Source: Argentina anserina (Eukaryota > Streptophyta > Magnoliopsida > Rosales > Rosaceae). From it: 64,000 bases of DNA. Each line of letters starts with the position of its first letter. Position 1 is the first letter of the stretch. Positions 1-11,221 of this stretch are shown piece after piece. Location of the stretch: NCBI RefSeq assembly GCF_933775445.1, contig NC_065874.1:25924501-25988500 (forward strand). The letters are read 5' to 3'. The notes beneath the pieces were generated by a model. That model worked only from the letters and a program-made list of their open reading frames with translations, ran no database searches and had not been told where the DNA came from. The translations under genes and the position numbers were made by a program.

Positions 1-221
1 TTCTGAACTTATCCTCATCTTTCTTCTCTTTTCATGGGTTTCCTTAAATTTATGAATTTATCTTTATCTTTCTTCTTCTTCTTTGTTCATGGTTTTTTCC
101 TTACAATTGTGAAGTATTTGAGATCCAAAAGAATTATATCGAGTTAATTTGAAGCAATGACCACGATTTTTGTTGAAACTTGAATCTCTTAGAAGATAAT
201 ACAATGATTTTGTTTAGGGTT

Positions 222-252
<31 letters not shown>

Positions 253-2136
253 TTGAGCAATTCCCAATAAAATACATTTGATCCTTGGGTATTAGCTCCT
301 GTAGTTATTGCTCCCGTAGGTATTGCTCCCTATTTGCACCTCTTCTTAATTGCATCTTAGCTAGGTATGAAATACAAAGAGATGATTGTGTTAAATTTAT
401 ATTAGGATTTTTATATAAACCTATGAATATGAATTTATCTATAGATTTCCACTTAATAGAGTCAAATTAATTAAGTTGTTTATCTTATTCCATTATATTG
501 TGTTTGGATGAAGTAATCTTATTTTGATGGAATTTTAGGATGTGTTCGGTACCGTTTCGTAAAATGTTTTTTTTTGTATTACAAATCCAAAAACACAAGT
601 AATACATGTTTGGCTGGCTTATTTCAAAAACTAAAAATTAAATTTGTGGAGTACAACTCGAAATTTATAAGCAAGTTTGGAAAACACCAATAAGACGTTT
701 TCATTGTTTCGTGGGATGTTGAAAAACATAGAGAAACTTCTAACTCCTCTTTGTATTGATTGATGTGCCACTACTTTCAAGTTTCAACTATGACAATCAA
801 TTGATATCATCCATAAGATTGATTTCTCTGTTGGATATTGGAGAAACTTCTTACCTAGATGCTAAGTTGTAGATTTAGGACATATAAACACGATTTGAAA
901 GAATTTCCTCACAAATCTTCATACCCAAATCAGTTTGTTGCTACTTCGAATCAGTTCACAGTTTGTGTAGTGTTGTTGTTTATGTTCTTCTATTTTTTTG
1001 TCGATGAGTATTCACAATACTTCAATTTTCCCAGTAGAGAGGTTCAACACCTCAAATGTGGAAGAGTTGATGATGGTGGTGGAAATCTGATGAGCACTAT
1101 AAAAATGTATCAGATAGCTTGCAACAAACAATTATAATCATATTAAAAGAAGATTAATGGATGATGGGGATAGACTTCAAAAAAGGATATAGAAGCGCAT
1201 ATACTAATGTTGAAGTTTTAGATATATATGAGTATGCTTTTATTATTTTATTGTACGCGAAACTCTTATATAATTGTGTTGCCGATTATTCATATCTTGA
1301 AAATACTAAATTTAACTATCTACTTTCATTTTATAAAATGGTTTTGAAAAAATTAATTTGTAAAACATTACCAAACGAGCTTTTAATTTTCATGGGTTTA
1401 TTTTTAGTAATATAAAATTCTAAGAATTGAGAATTCTTTTATTTGGATATTATTCCCTATAATTTAAAAATAGTTAGAATTGCATGGAAAAGATGAAAAT
1501 TGAAGAATGACACTTTTTTATGGAAAATAAACATGGAAAACAAGTTTTAAATTCCCCTTATATTTTTCTATAGAATTTACACTTTTCTAGAAATTTCACC
1601 CTAAACAAAATAAAAATATCAAATTTATGAAATTTAATTATATTCCTCCTTGTTTTCCTCTATCAAACACAACATTAATGCATTAATGTTGTCAACAAAG
1701 AAACAAATTTCTGGGTTGGTATTTAAACTTTGAAGATATGGTTTGCAGATAAACAATTTTCTGATAGAGGCACAAAAAAGAATTTTAAAATTCTAAAAAT
1801 ATTATGAGGTCGAAATAGGAGGTACGAATAGAAGATGTCAAAGTAAAATAAAAAAACTATTTAAAAGAAAAGAACATTAAATTAGTGGAAAGTAAAAGGA
1901 TACCGTGGTGCCTAATTGCCTAACGTAAAAACAGGGAAAGCGTCAAAATCTCATTTCAGCCAGCAGGAGTCTCTGTTCAAGTCTCATATCACGACTCCGT
2001 CCTATCTCTCCCAATTTCCCAGATCCCGCCAACACCAACGCCATTTCAGTTTCAATCTCAATCTCACTAAGCTCTCGACTATGATTCGCTCTTGCATAAT
2101 CTGAAGTCGACCCAACACAGAGAGAGGACTGAGGAA
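1..2136. other. AT-rich intergenic DNA, no gene recognised
   Basis: I see no convincing coding region here. The open frames are short and low in complexity. A TA then TG microsatellite lies at about 224-252. The stretch just before 2137 becomes less AT-rich and probably contains the promoter and 5' leader of the CASP-like gene, but I could not pick out a TATA box with confidence. Confidence 0.6.
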
Positions 2137-3542
2137 ATGAACGTCAGCCACGGGTCGGTCCACCCAGTCGAAGATGTCCCCACCACAGACGCCGCCGCCG
2201 GTGGCCCAAACCCGCCCCGCGTCCGAATGAAGGACCTTCCCGGCATGCCCGGGACCCCCGCCGGCCTCGCCTTGCGCCTCTCCCAGTTCCTCTTCTCCGC
2301 CGCCGCTCTCGCCGTCATGGCCTCCACCTCTGACTTCCCTTCCGTCACCGCCTTCTGGTGGGTCCTCGTTTTACCGTTATTTGTAGTTCATTGAGTTTAG
2401 CTTTAATGTCGATTCGGGTAACCAAGTTGGGTTATTGTTGATTGGGTTTGGATCAGCTACCTAGTTGCAGCCACCGGGTTGCACACTCTGTGGAGCTTCT
2501 CATTGGCCGTTGCTGATGTCTATGCACTTCTAGTTGGGCGGTCGTTGCAGAGCCATAAGGTTGTCTGCTTGTTCACTCTTGGCGATGGGGTAAGACCTAG
2601 TTATGATTTAGAAGTGATTTTCACACTTTTACCAATTTGGGCTAATTGTCTACATTTAAAGTAGTGGTTTGGGAGTTTAGCTATCAATGGCCATAAAACT
2701 AGATTCCCTTCTTTATGAGCTATATACTGTAGTTTCTTTTGGAAGTGCTACTGAATCTAATTGATGCTGTTCTAGCCGTTGCTGATCGTTAGTAATGCTA
2801 GAGCTACATTGGATCTGATTCTGAGTTTACATGGTGCTTGCAACTTTTCTAGTTTGAAGCGAAATTGGTTTTTACACTACTTGTATTACGAGTTTGTCTT
2901 GGCGATAGTCGATGGGTACTATCTGTGATTAGCTCTGTCCTGTAGTGATTACTGAATTTAAACTCCCTAATGATATGACACTATAATATGATCATAATGA
3001 ATCTCCTGAGGGATATCTTTTTTGAATATATCATTCTGGAAGCATCTTTAGAATCTTAAAATCTTTGGCATTTCTGTTCAGGGGCTTTCACTTATCTGTT
3101 ATGTGAAGTTCATTTCTGTAGTTTACGAAGATTCTATATTCGAAGTACTTACTTATGGTTAATAGTATTATTCATAGTAAAGGGTAAAAACAAACGCAAG
3201 AAATCCTCTTTCAAACCAGTAGTTTGTTCTGTTACTAAGCAGTTATCTATCCTATAGTCTGGCCCTATGCTCTGTTTGAGTGTCTCGAGGCTTTATATTT
3301 TGAGCTGTGGGTGGCTGAAGCAAAGTACAATCATTATTCTTTTGCTGCAGGTGACATCCACACTTACATTCGCAGCAGCTTGTGCTTCTGCGGGGATCAC
3401 AGTTCTTATTGACAATGATCTTGATAGTTGTGCCCATAACCATTGTGCACAATTTGAAACAGCTACAGCCATGGCTTTCATAACCTGGTTCACTGCACTA
3501 CCATCTTTTCTATTGAATTTCTGGTCGCTGGCATCCCGATGA
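2137..3542 (+). CDS. CASP-like membrane protein, 5A type (three exons)
   Basis: The exons are 2137-2357, 2457-2589 and 3351-3542, with GT-AG introns, giving 181 aa. The product belongs to the CASP-like (UPF0497, MARVEL-related) family of small plant membrane proteins with four transmembrane helices. Founding CASP members scaffold the Casparian strip; most CASPL5 proteins have no assigned role. The first exon encodes a soluble proline and glycine rich N-terminus followed by helix 1 ([18 protein letters not shown]). The second exon encodes helix 2, the third encodes helices 3 and 4, and the protein ends [10 protein letters not shown]. Splicing at 2357/2457 creates the FCYLVAA motif I know from this family. 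The ATG at 2137 is chosen because MNVSH is the usual family start. Length and exon layout look normal. The subfamily is a family-knowledge assignment, and the cell-wall role is inference. Confidence 0.9.
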
Positions 3543-4756
3543 TAGCAACCTAGAACAGAATGATGGCTTCGGCCGTGTACCACCTGGATTCATTACTTGT
3601 GTTGTATGATTTCTCTTCACTGTCATGTACTGGGGCGTGCTTAATTCAAATCTTGTTGTACTTTTGTGTATAGCTGCTCCTTGATAGAGTACATGGAGTA
3701 TGGATATAAGCTGGTTAGATATTGCTCACCTATATATGAGGTTGATTTGTTTAAGTAGTTAGTCATGGTCTGTGATAAGCTTTGGTGCTATGGATGTAGA
3801 AATGCACAAATACATGAAGTTTGAGGAGATCTGCTCTTCCATCTTCAGGTTATTTTTCGTCTTGGCATCTATTTCATGTACATTGATACATGTTGCTTTT
3901 TGAAAGTGTGTTTGGAATGTTTTCTCATCACTTAAAACTTTACTGAGATTCTCATGTTCACCTGCTGTGAATATGTGATGTCCTGATGAAGATGATAAAA
4001 GCAAATTTTGTGTAAATTTTGAATTTGATGACTAGTCAATGGGACTACAATGGGATCTGGAGGCAGGAGCATGCAAATAGTGTTTCCTAAATTAATTTAG
4101 GGGATCCAATATCCTTGATTGATTTATTGGGGTTTATACTGTATCAATACTGTTGCCCTAAAATCTGCTTTTAACACTTGGAACTAGCATTTGTAACGAC
4201 CACCAAATTGGAGTATTTTCTAGTAGTTTAGCCTATATTTCAAGTTTTCTAACACTTCAGAACTAGCATTTGTAGTTGTGTACAAAGGACTTGTGAGTTG
4301 CCAATGGGGGCTTACAGTATTTCACCTTAATCGACAGTTGAAATGGCATGACAGTCTCTTGATGGAAGAAGCTGTCATCAAGAAACTGTCATGCGTTTCT
4401 CTTCGGGAAAACTACACAAGATCTGGTAACCATCCTGAGTTCAATTCACACAGAATATCGTTGTGTCATAAGTAATCAGATTAATGACTACATATCAAAT
4501 TTGGTTTTAACATTTTATATACAATATGAGAGCGATGATGTGAAAAACAAAGCATGAAAAAAGTGGAGATGATCAATAGATGATATTTGTACTTACAGTT
4601 ACATAATATAAATATTCTTTTTCTATGGTTGGCCGCTACACAAAAAAAAAAATGCGAGCTGGCGTTAGCCAGTCTATTATGGAATCCTAGCTGCAATGAC
4701 CAGACTGAAGCAGAACACCACAGCTGCCGGCATTGCCATTGATCGCAACCTGAACC
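3543..4756. other. 3' flank of the CASP-like gene, otherwise featureless
   Basis: The first few hundred bases after the stop are probably 3' UTR. The remainder shows no coding signal that I trust. The sequence next to the LINE insertion (4630-4756) continues at 11222 once the element is removed. On the minus strand it reads open for short stretches that I could not match to a family. Confidence 0.5.
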
Positions 4757-4772
4757 AGACCAACAGAGCTTT
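4757..4772. repeat. Target site duplication, LINE 3' side
   Basis: The sequence agaccaacagagcttt is repeated at 11206-11221 with one mismatch (g to a at the tenth base). It directly adjoins the poly-T that marks the 3' end of the minus-strand LINE. Together these fix both ends of the insertion. Confidence 0.8.
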
Positions 4773-4784
4773 TTATTTTTTTGG

Positions 4785-7110
4785 ATAGAAGGGGGTCAAA
4801 ACGACCCAAGAACAAACACAAAAGCAAACTAAGTAGCAAGGCTACATATCTAAGTCTAACAGTGCCACACAAATCATCAAGGGCAGCATTGACAACTTGC
4901 GGGGGAGGCTGCTGGAAGAACTGAACTCCAAAAGCAGAACCAATGCTCGCTTTGGACAGAATATCCGCAACCATATTAATCTCTCTATAACTATGTGAAA
5001 TTTCACATATAGAGAAACTGTTCTTGAGAAAAGCACACCTATTCAGCACACTATAGAGAGGATGAAGCTCATCAACACCATTCTTCATCATATTAACTAG
5101 CAGCTCAGAATCAGATTCAATAAGAAGGGAAGAACAATGCAAGGAGCATGCAAGTTTAAGACCAAGAAGTAAACCCCAAGCTTCAGCTTCAAGCACATAC
5201 CCTTTCCCTAAACTAGCAGAAGAACCAGAAATCCAATCCCCTTTGAATCTCTTAGCACCCCACCAGCTCCAATACAACCATTATGAGATCCTGGAACACA
5301 AAGGACCAGAATCCAACCATTTATCATTCCAAAAATTAATGCTAGAGCCATTACCAACTCGCCATTGCAGACCCTTAACAAGAAGTTATAACTCCATGGA
5401 AAACACCACGCCAAGTACTAGAGCAGCTAGAGGGAATCACATACTTATCAGAAAACAAAGGCACATTTTTCACATATTTCTTGCATAAGACATCACACCA
5501 CATCCCTTTTTCCTTTTGAAACATCCTCCAACTAAGCTTGGCAAACATAGCCTGATTCATATGCACAACTTTCTTCAACCCTAAACCACCATTAGCTTTA
5601 GGTTTGCAAACCAAGTCCCAATTAACAAGATGAATCTTCTTTTTCTCATCACAATCACCCCACAAGAAATCCCTCGACAACTTGTCCAAAGCATGGCAAA
5701 TTGAAATGGGAAGTTTGGCTGTTTGCATGGCATAAATAGGCATAACAGTAGTAACAGATTGAACTAACACCAACCTACCAGCAAAATTGAGGGTCTTACT
5801 CTTCCAACCAACTAATTTGCTTTGCACTTTCTCAACAATGGGTCTATAAGTATTCTTAGAAATGGTAGAGTGGATTAGAGGCATCCCAAGTAACTCCCCA
5901 AATCATTACTAAGGGCAGAACCACAGATTCTACTAATCTTCCGAGCTAGTTTCCTTCTAGTATTAGGAGAGCAAAAGAGCAAGGAATTGTTGAAACTAAC
6001 CTCTTGGCCAGAGAGATTGCAAAACACATCCAAGCATTTCTTTAACACCCTAGCTTGATCACAACTAGCTTTAGAAAAGAGAATGAGATCATCTGCAAAA
6101 ACAAGATGGGAAATAGGCGGTCCAGAACTAGAAGCTCTAACAGGTTTCCATCTTTTCACATCAACAGCACAATGAATCAAGTGAGATAATTTTTCCATAC
6201 AAATGACAAAGAGGTAAGGTGAAAGAGGGTCACCTTGCCTAATGCCTCTACTAGCAGAGAAAGAGGAGGAGAGTTCCCCATTGACACAAACCTGGAAACT
6301 TGTAGTAGTAACACAACTCACAATCAGCTTGATGAGTTTGTCAGGGATATGAGCTTCAGTGAGGACAGATTCAATGAAACCCCAATTTAGTCTATCATAA
6401 GCTTTTGAAAGATCAATCTTCCATGCCATAAACCCCTTGACACCTTTAGAGTGCTGAAACTTGTGAAGGACCTCTTGTGCAATAATAATATTATCAGAAA
6501 TCTGCCTCTCTGGGACAAAGCTAGTTTGATTGGGACCAATAAGATCAGAAAGATAGGGCTGCAATCTAGCAACAATGATTTTGGATATTTATACATGGAG
6601 GAACACAAACTGATGGGTCTAAAAAGAACCATATCTTGAGGGCATGCCACTTTAGGAACAAGGGTAATGAGGGTATGATTCAACCCATTAGGAATGACAC
6701 CAGAAGAAAAAACAGAGTTGACTAAGTCAAAGACCTCTTTACCAACCATCTTCCAATGTTTCTGAAAAGAGAGAGCAGGAAACCCATCAACTCTAGGAGC
6801 TTTAAGGCCACCAATAGAACAAATCGCTTTGTGAACTTCAACCATAGAAACACTTCTAGACATCTAAGTAGAAGCATTAGAATTCAAGGCAGGGAAAATG
6901 TGAGGGATAAAGAAATCAATATTCTCAGCAGGTCGATGAGTAAAAAGAGTTTGGAAGAAACCAGCAGCAATATTTTTCTTTCCTTCCATATTAGAGCAAA
7001 GCTTACCCTCAATCATATTTGAGACCTTCAATCTTATTCCTCATCCTTCTGACCAAGGTAGAAAGATGGAAAAATTTTGTATCTCTGTCACCATTCTGCA
7101 ACCAAGAAAT
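4785..7110 (-). pseudogene. LINE reverse transcriptase and RNase H-like region, broken
   Basis: Reading on minus, the segment opens with the WLQNGDRDTKFFH motif near 7100, typical of plant L1 ORF2 just upstream of the RT. RT blocks follow over about 6863-5875, including RPISLCSSMYK, KIDLSKAYDRLNW, RGIRQGDPLSPYLF and the catalytic FADD (about 6090-6100). The thumb region is at about 5884-5375. An RNase H-like domain (EAEAWGLLLGLKLA, IESDSELLVNMM, REINMVADILSKAS) lies at about 5277-4900. The frame changes several times, near 6560-6640, 5880 and 5400, and there is a stop near 7007. The domains match plant L1 ORF2; the copy is dead. Confidence 0.85.
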
Positions 7111-7117
7111 CTGATAG

Positions 7118-9556
7118 AGCGTTCTAAAACGTCAATAATAAACCCTGCAAAATGTCATCGTTAGTATAGAATAAGTAGGGATCGTTCAGTCCGGAGAATT
7201 GAAGGGAACTCTAAACTTTTAGTGTTAACAAATAATGGGGGGGTTTGAGATTGATTATTAACTACTAAAATAAAACCTAAATTACTATTTACATGATTGA
7301 CTTTTCTTTAACAAACTTAAACCAAATTTATCAATGCACCACATAATTACATGTTTGGTTTTATCATGCATTCTAATTCATCTGATTACATACTTTTAGA
7401 CACCAATACAATTAGAGCCTTAGGAGAACATCTAATCATGCAAGATTTCTATTGACGTTTAGGTTGACTTAAGGCCTCACCTAAATTGCATTCAATCAAG
7501 TTTAACAACACTTAGGGTAGAAATCAAACAAGATTACATTTAAGCACCAAATTTTTGTTTGAGACATGTTTCATGTATGACATCACCCATCATGGTTTCA
7601 CATGCAAATTTTCAGAATTTTTACCACTTTTAATCAACACAAACCGAACCTACTTAGGGTATGATTCGATTTGTGTCAATATGATTGATGAATCTAGCAC
7701 TCGAACACAATCTTAGGGACTATATCCAAGCACTAAATTCATATGCACATATCTGAAAATTATCTAAAAGTATGAGAAGATGATTATAACACAACAATAG
7801 AAATACAAACTTTAATAATTATAAGAACATAGATTCAGCATAGTCTCAAAAACATATCAAATAGAATCTAAAAATTCTAAAACAAATATAAAACCAATAT
7901 TTCCACATAAACAACAACTTACAATCTTCATAGACAAAAAATTGTAGATTAACACAAATAGACGAAGTCATGGAGATGAGTTGCGAAAATCACACGTTGT
8001 AGGAACCTTAGAGGTACGTCTGCAATAAGTGAAACTCAGTGGAGATGATGATGGTTTTGGGGTGAACGGCTTGGCTAATTTATGAGGAAAGTTTATGGTA
8101 GTGATTTGGTAGAGTTTTGGCTCTTGAATGCTAATGAGAAGTGATGATTTTTTTTGTGAATGATGTGCTATTTATAGAAGAGTTTTCGCTCCTTGAATAT
8201 TATAGCTTGGACTTTTTCTCCTAAATTTCTTTCACTTATTTTTGTCATTGGTGGGTGCAATCTCCTTTGATAAATTTCTTATTTTTCTCTCTTTTAGATG
8301 TCTCATTATTTCTTTATTTTCCTCATTTGCTTCTTTTCCTCTATTATTTTCTTCATTCTAGCTACACAATTTGATCTTTAAAATCTGAAAATAATAAAAG
8401 ACAAGTGAGTTACGGAGTAGGAAATTACGATTAGGAAAGTTACAGAATAAAAGTTTCAGTTCAAGTAGGATTTTCCCAAATGGTACGTTTTCTAGTCTAA
8501 AAAGGATTCCTAATGCAAATAGGATTCTCAAAATATCGCAAATGCGACCAAAACGTAGAAAGATGAAGACTCCTAATCCAACTAGGTTTCCTAGTCCTAC
8601 AAGGATTCCTATTCAAATTAGGACTCTAGACCAATTCTGTGTTTTTAACTCATGTAAGCACAAAAATACATCTAATATCGTCCAAGACTCTTACTACGAC
8701 TCAATGACTCAATAGTACAACAATAAGGGCTACGCAAAGTACAAATGGAGGTAAAAACATATTAAGAACGTCATACAAAGTGCTTCTATCAACTACCCCA
8801 CACTTGACTTTTGCTAGACCCTTAGCAAAACAAAACTAAACAAGACACTATTGCCCTTAAATGATTGCCTCAGAATCTCAAAATACATAGCTTTCAAGTT
8901 TAAGCATTTGAATATGAGCACATAAATTCCAAGTTTCATAATCATGCTTCATAATATGAATATGTCATTATGAGATAATAAGCATTTAAACATGTTTAGT
9001 CAATTAAATCCTCCTCACAAGGCATAATCTCTTCTTTTTACTCAAATTCATAGTTATCATTCACATACAAGTGTATGCAAGAGAAATGATATTAAGGCAT
9101 CAAATATTGCATATTTCAACAAATGAAAGCACTTTGTGAATAACATAGGAAAACCTCATTTAACAACTAAGTGCACAAATGGACCAAAACCATATGCTCA
9201 ACTCTTATGATCATCTCCACAAATCAAGATTTCCTCATTTTAAGAATCATTAGGATCATTAGATAAGATAAATGTTTAGGCTTAGCTAAATGCATGAAAT
9301 ATCAAGGAATCACAAAGATAATCCTATAGACTTAACAGAGTAAACATCATTCTTATGACACCACACACCATCAGGGGCCGAATATAACAAGTTAGACATA
9401 ATCATCATTCTAACCACAAAGTGAATATGGACAAAAGTCAAGTAAAAATTTTTAGACCTTCAAGTACAACTTAACTCTAAATCACAACTGGAAGACAACA
9501 TAGCATTTTTTTTTCTTTTCTTGCCGAGTTCATCATTCATTTTTTTTCTTTTTTTT
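7118..9556. other. DNA of unknown class inserted in the LINE
   Basis: This AT-rich, non-coding block separates the LINE endonuclease from its RT. It contains no domain I can read on either strand. Its left part (7112-7260) and a segment near 8800-8830 resemble in style the long LTRs or non-coding parts of plant LTR elements, so a solo LTR or non-autonomous element is possible. The right edge has two poly-T tracts (9507-9520 and 9540-9558), which look like poly-A tails on the minus strand. I found no clear target duplication, so the class is open. Confidence 0.4.
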
Positions 9557-9971
9557 TTCCGACAATAATCAACCAAGGAAGCAATATGGAAGAAGCAAAC
9601 GAAGAAAGATAATGCCAAAGACCAGCTCTAGTGGTGTGAGTAGGGCTGCCATAAAGGGCAGTAAGCAGCCACTCTATACCATTAACCACCACCTTGATAG
9701 TCACAGATTGAGAGTTACTATCAACAAAGGACACATAAATTTTACTTTTATCATAAAGCACCAAAATGCCACCAGAGAAGCCACTAGCTTCCTCCACCCC
9801 AGCATTAGGAAAACCATTCTTCTTAATAAATCTCTTAGCCTTGGCAAAAGGAACACGAGGTTCACAAATAATAAGAATATACATTCTATGTAAACTAATA
9901 AGATCTGAAATAGAAAACCTAAACTTCTTACCACCAGCTCCTCTCACATTCCAACAACAAACTTTAAACAT
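9557..9971 (-). pseudogene. LINE endonuclease, N-terminal half
   Basis: On minus the frame begins MFKVCCWNVRGAGG, the standard start of the plant LINE AP-like endonuclease (exonuclease-endonuclease-phosphatase fold) with its CWNxRG motif. It continues through GGILVLYDK and the LLTALYGSP block, then stops at LIIVG. The next residues should be the catalytic DFN of the GDFN motif, but the frame runs into a poly-A tract instead. The break marks the junction with the internal insert. Confidence 0.8.
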
Positions 9972-9989
9972 TGAGGAAGAAAGAGAGAG

Positions 9990-11130
9990 ATAGGAACAAA
10001 CCTATTAATTATCAATCATGACATCCCCATCCACGGATGGTGAAGCATCAGAAGAGGTCACCATGCTATTAGCAGCAAAGGTCTCATCAACAAAGTTGGT
10101 GGCAGTTTCAGTCATGTCATTAGGCACAGAAGAATATGACTGCAATTCAGGACCCTCCTCTAGTGGACAATGCCCAAAAATAGCATAAATTCCCTTACCA
10201 AAAACATTACCTTCCAACCCATCAAGTGAAAGCTTCTTGGAGAAGGCAGGTTTTGTAGTAGAGGAGCTAACTTGTTTGGAATTTCTGTTATTATAAAGAG
10301 CCATGGACTTGCTACTACTTCCAATATTGGAGACATCCTGCATAGGGACTCTAAAAGAACTTTAAGTTTGCAAAAAGGGCTTAGCAGCACCATTTCCTAC
10401 AGAAGAGGATTTGCTAGGATAATTGTGGTTGTTCTTGTTGGTTGCATGGTTCACTTGACCCTTGTTCTTAGCCGTATTGGAAGCACCCTTCTTCTTTTAT
10501 TGGAAATTTTGCCACAGCTTCACAATAGGTGGAGCATTGACATTAGGAACATCCAATTTTACAGTATTATCCTCCAGAGATTCAACACCACCCTCATTCT
10601 GCAAAACAAAAAATCTAGAACCAGCAGTAGTACACTTTTTACCACCCCAATTGTATAAGCTTCTTCTTATTCCTATAACTCATGAGAATCCAAGGCCCCA
10701 TGTCCTCCTTAATAATAGAAGTTTGAAAAGTAGCCCCATTAGACTTAGTTTCAATACCCTGTTGAACATGGAGATCTTCCATAACATTATCCACACCAAT
10801 AGAATCCAACCATAGTCTGAGAAAACTGACCCACAAGACTCTTAAGAGTGGACGCATAAGAAGTCAGGGGCATTGAGGTAGATCTGTGAACCGAAGCATC
10901 CCAATCCTCCACCTGCAAGGACTCCATATTCAGAAGGATAACCACCACATTTAGAGCGCTTTCTTTGAGAGATCATCGAATCAGAGTCTCCGCCACTCCC
11001 TTTCGGAAAGGCGGAGAAGACAAACGGCATCAAAGCCACCAGAACAGTAGAAGAATCAAAGGAAATACGAGAAGAATTGAACCGAGATCGACCAATTCGA
11101 AAGGGAACTCATCGAGAAATGGTTTTGGGG
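9990..11130 (-). pseudogene. LINE ORF1 (gag-like) remnant and 5' region
   Basis: Short minus-strand open frames in different phases occupy this stretch (11039-10842, 10857-10639, 10343-10005). The piece containing GPWILMSYRNKKK matches the region that follows the nucleic-acid-binding part of plant L1 ORF1 proteins. No intact zinc knuckle or DUF4283-type domain is readable. Gag assignment rests on that motif and on its position just before the endonuclease. Confidence 0.6.
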
Positions 11131-11205
11131 AAAGTGCGTGAGGCCCGTTCAAGCAAAACCATGTTAGTACACCCTCACCTTTGTTTTTCCTCTTCAATGT
11201 TACTT

Positions 11206-11221
11206 AGACCAACAAAGCTTT
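11206..11221. repeat. Target site duplication, LINE 5' side
   Basis: The sequence agaccaacaaagcttt matches 4757-4772 at 15 of 16 bases. It marks the 5' end of the minus-strand LINE. Confidence 0.8.

Larger units (their letters stand above)
4773..11205 (-). mobile_element. L1-type LINE retrotransposon, degenerate, with an internal insert
   Basis: This is a plant non-LTR retrotransposon on the minus strand. Going from 11205 downwards it has an ORF1 region, the first half of an AP-like endonuclease, about 2.4 kb of unrelated DNA, then reverse transcriptase and an RNase H-like tail ending in an A-rich tract (4773-4782 read on minus). A 16-bp imperfect target duplication flanks it. Frameshifts and stops break every domain, so it cannot be autonomous. 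Between the endonuclease break and the WLQNGD motif before the RT, roughly 200 codons normal for this family are absent. Part of the LINE was therefore lost when, or after, the inner DNA arrived. Confidence 0.85.
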
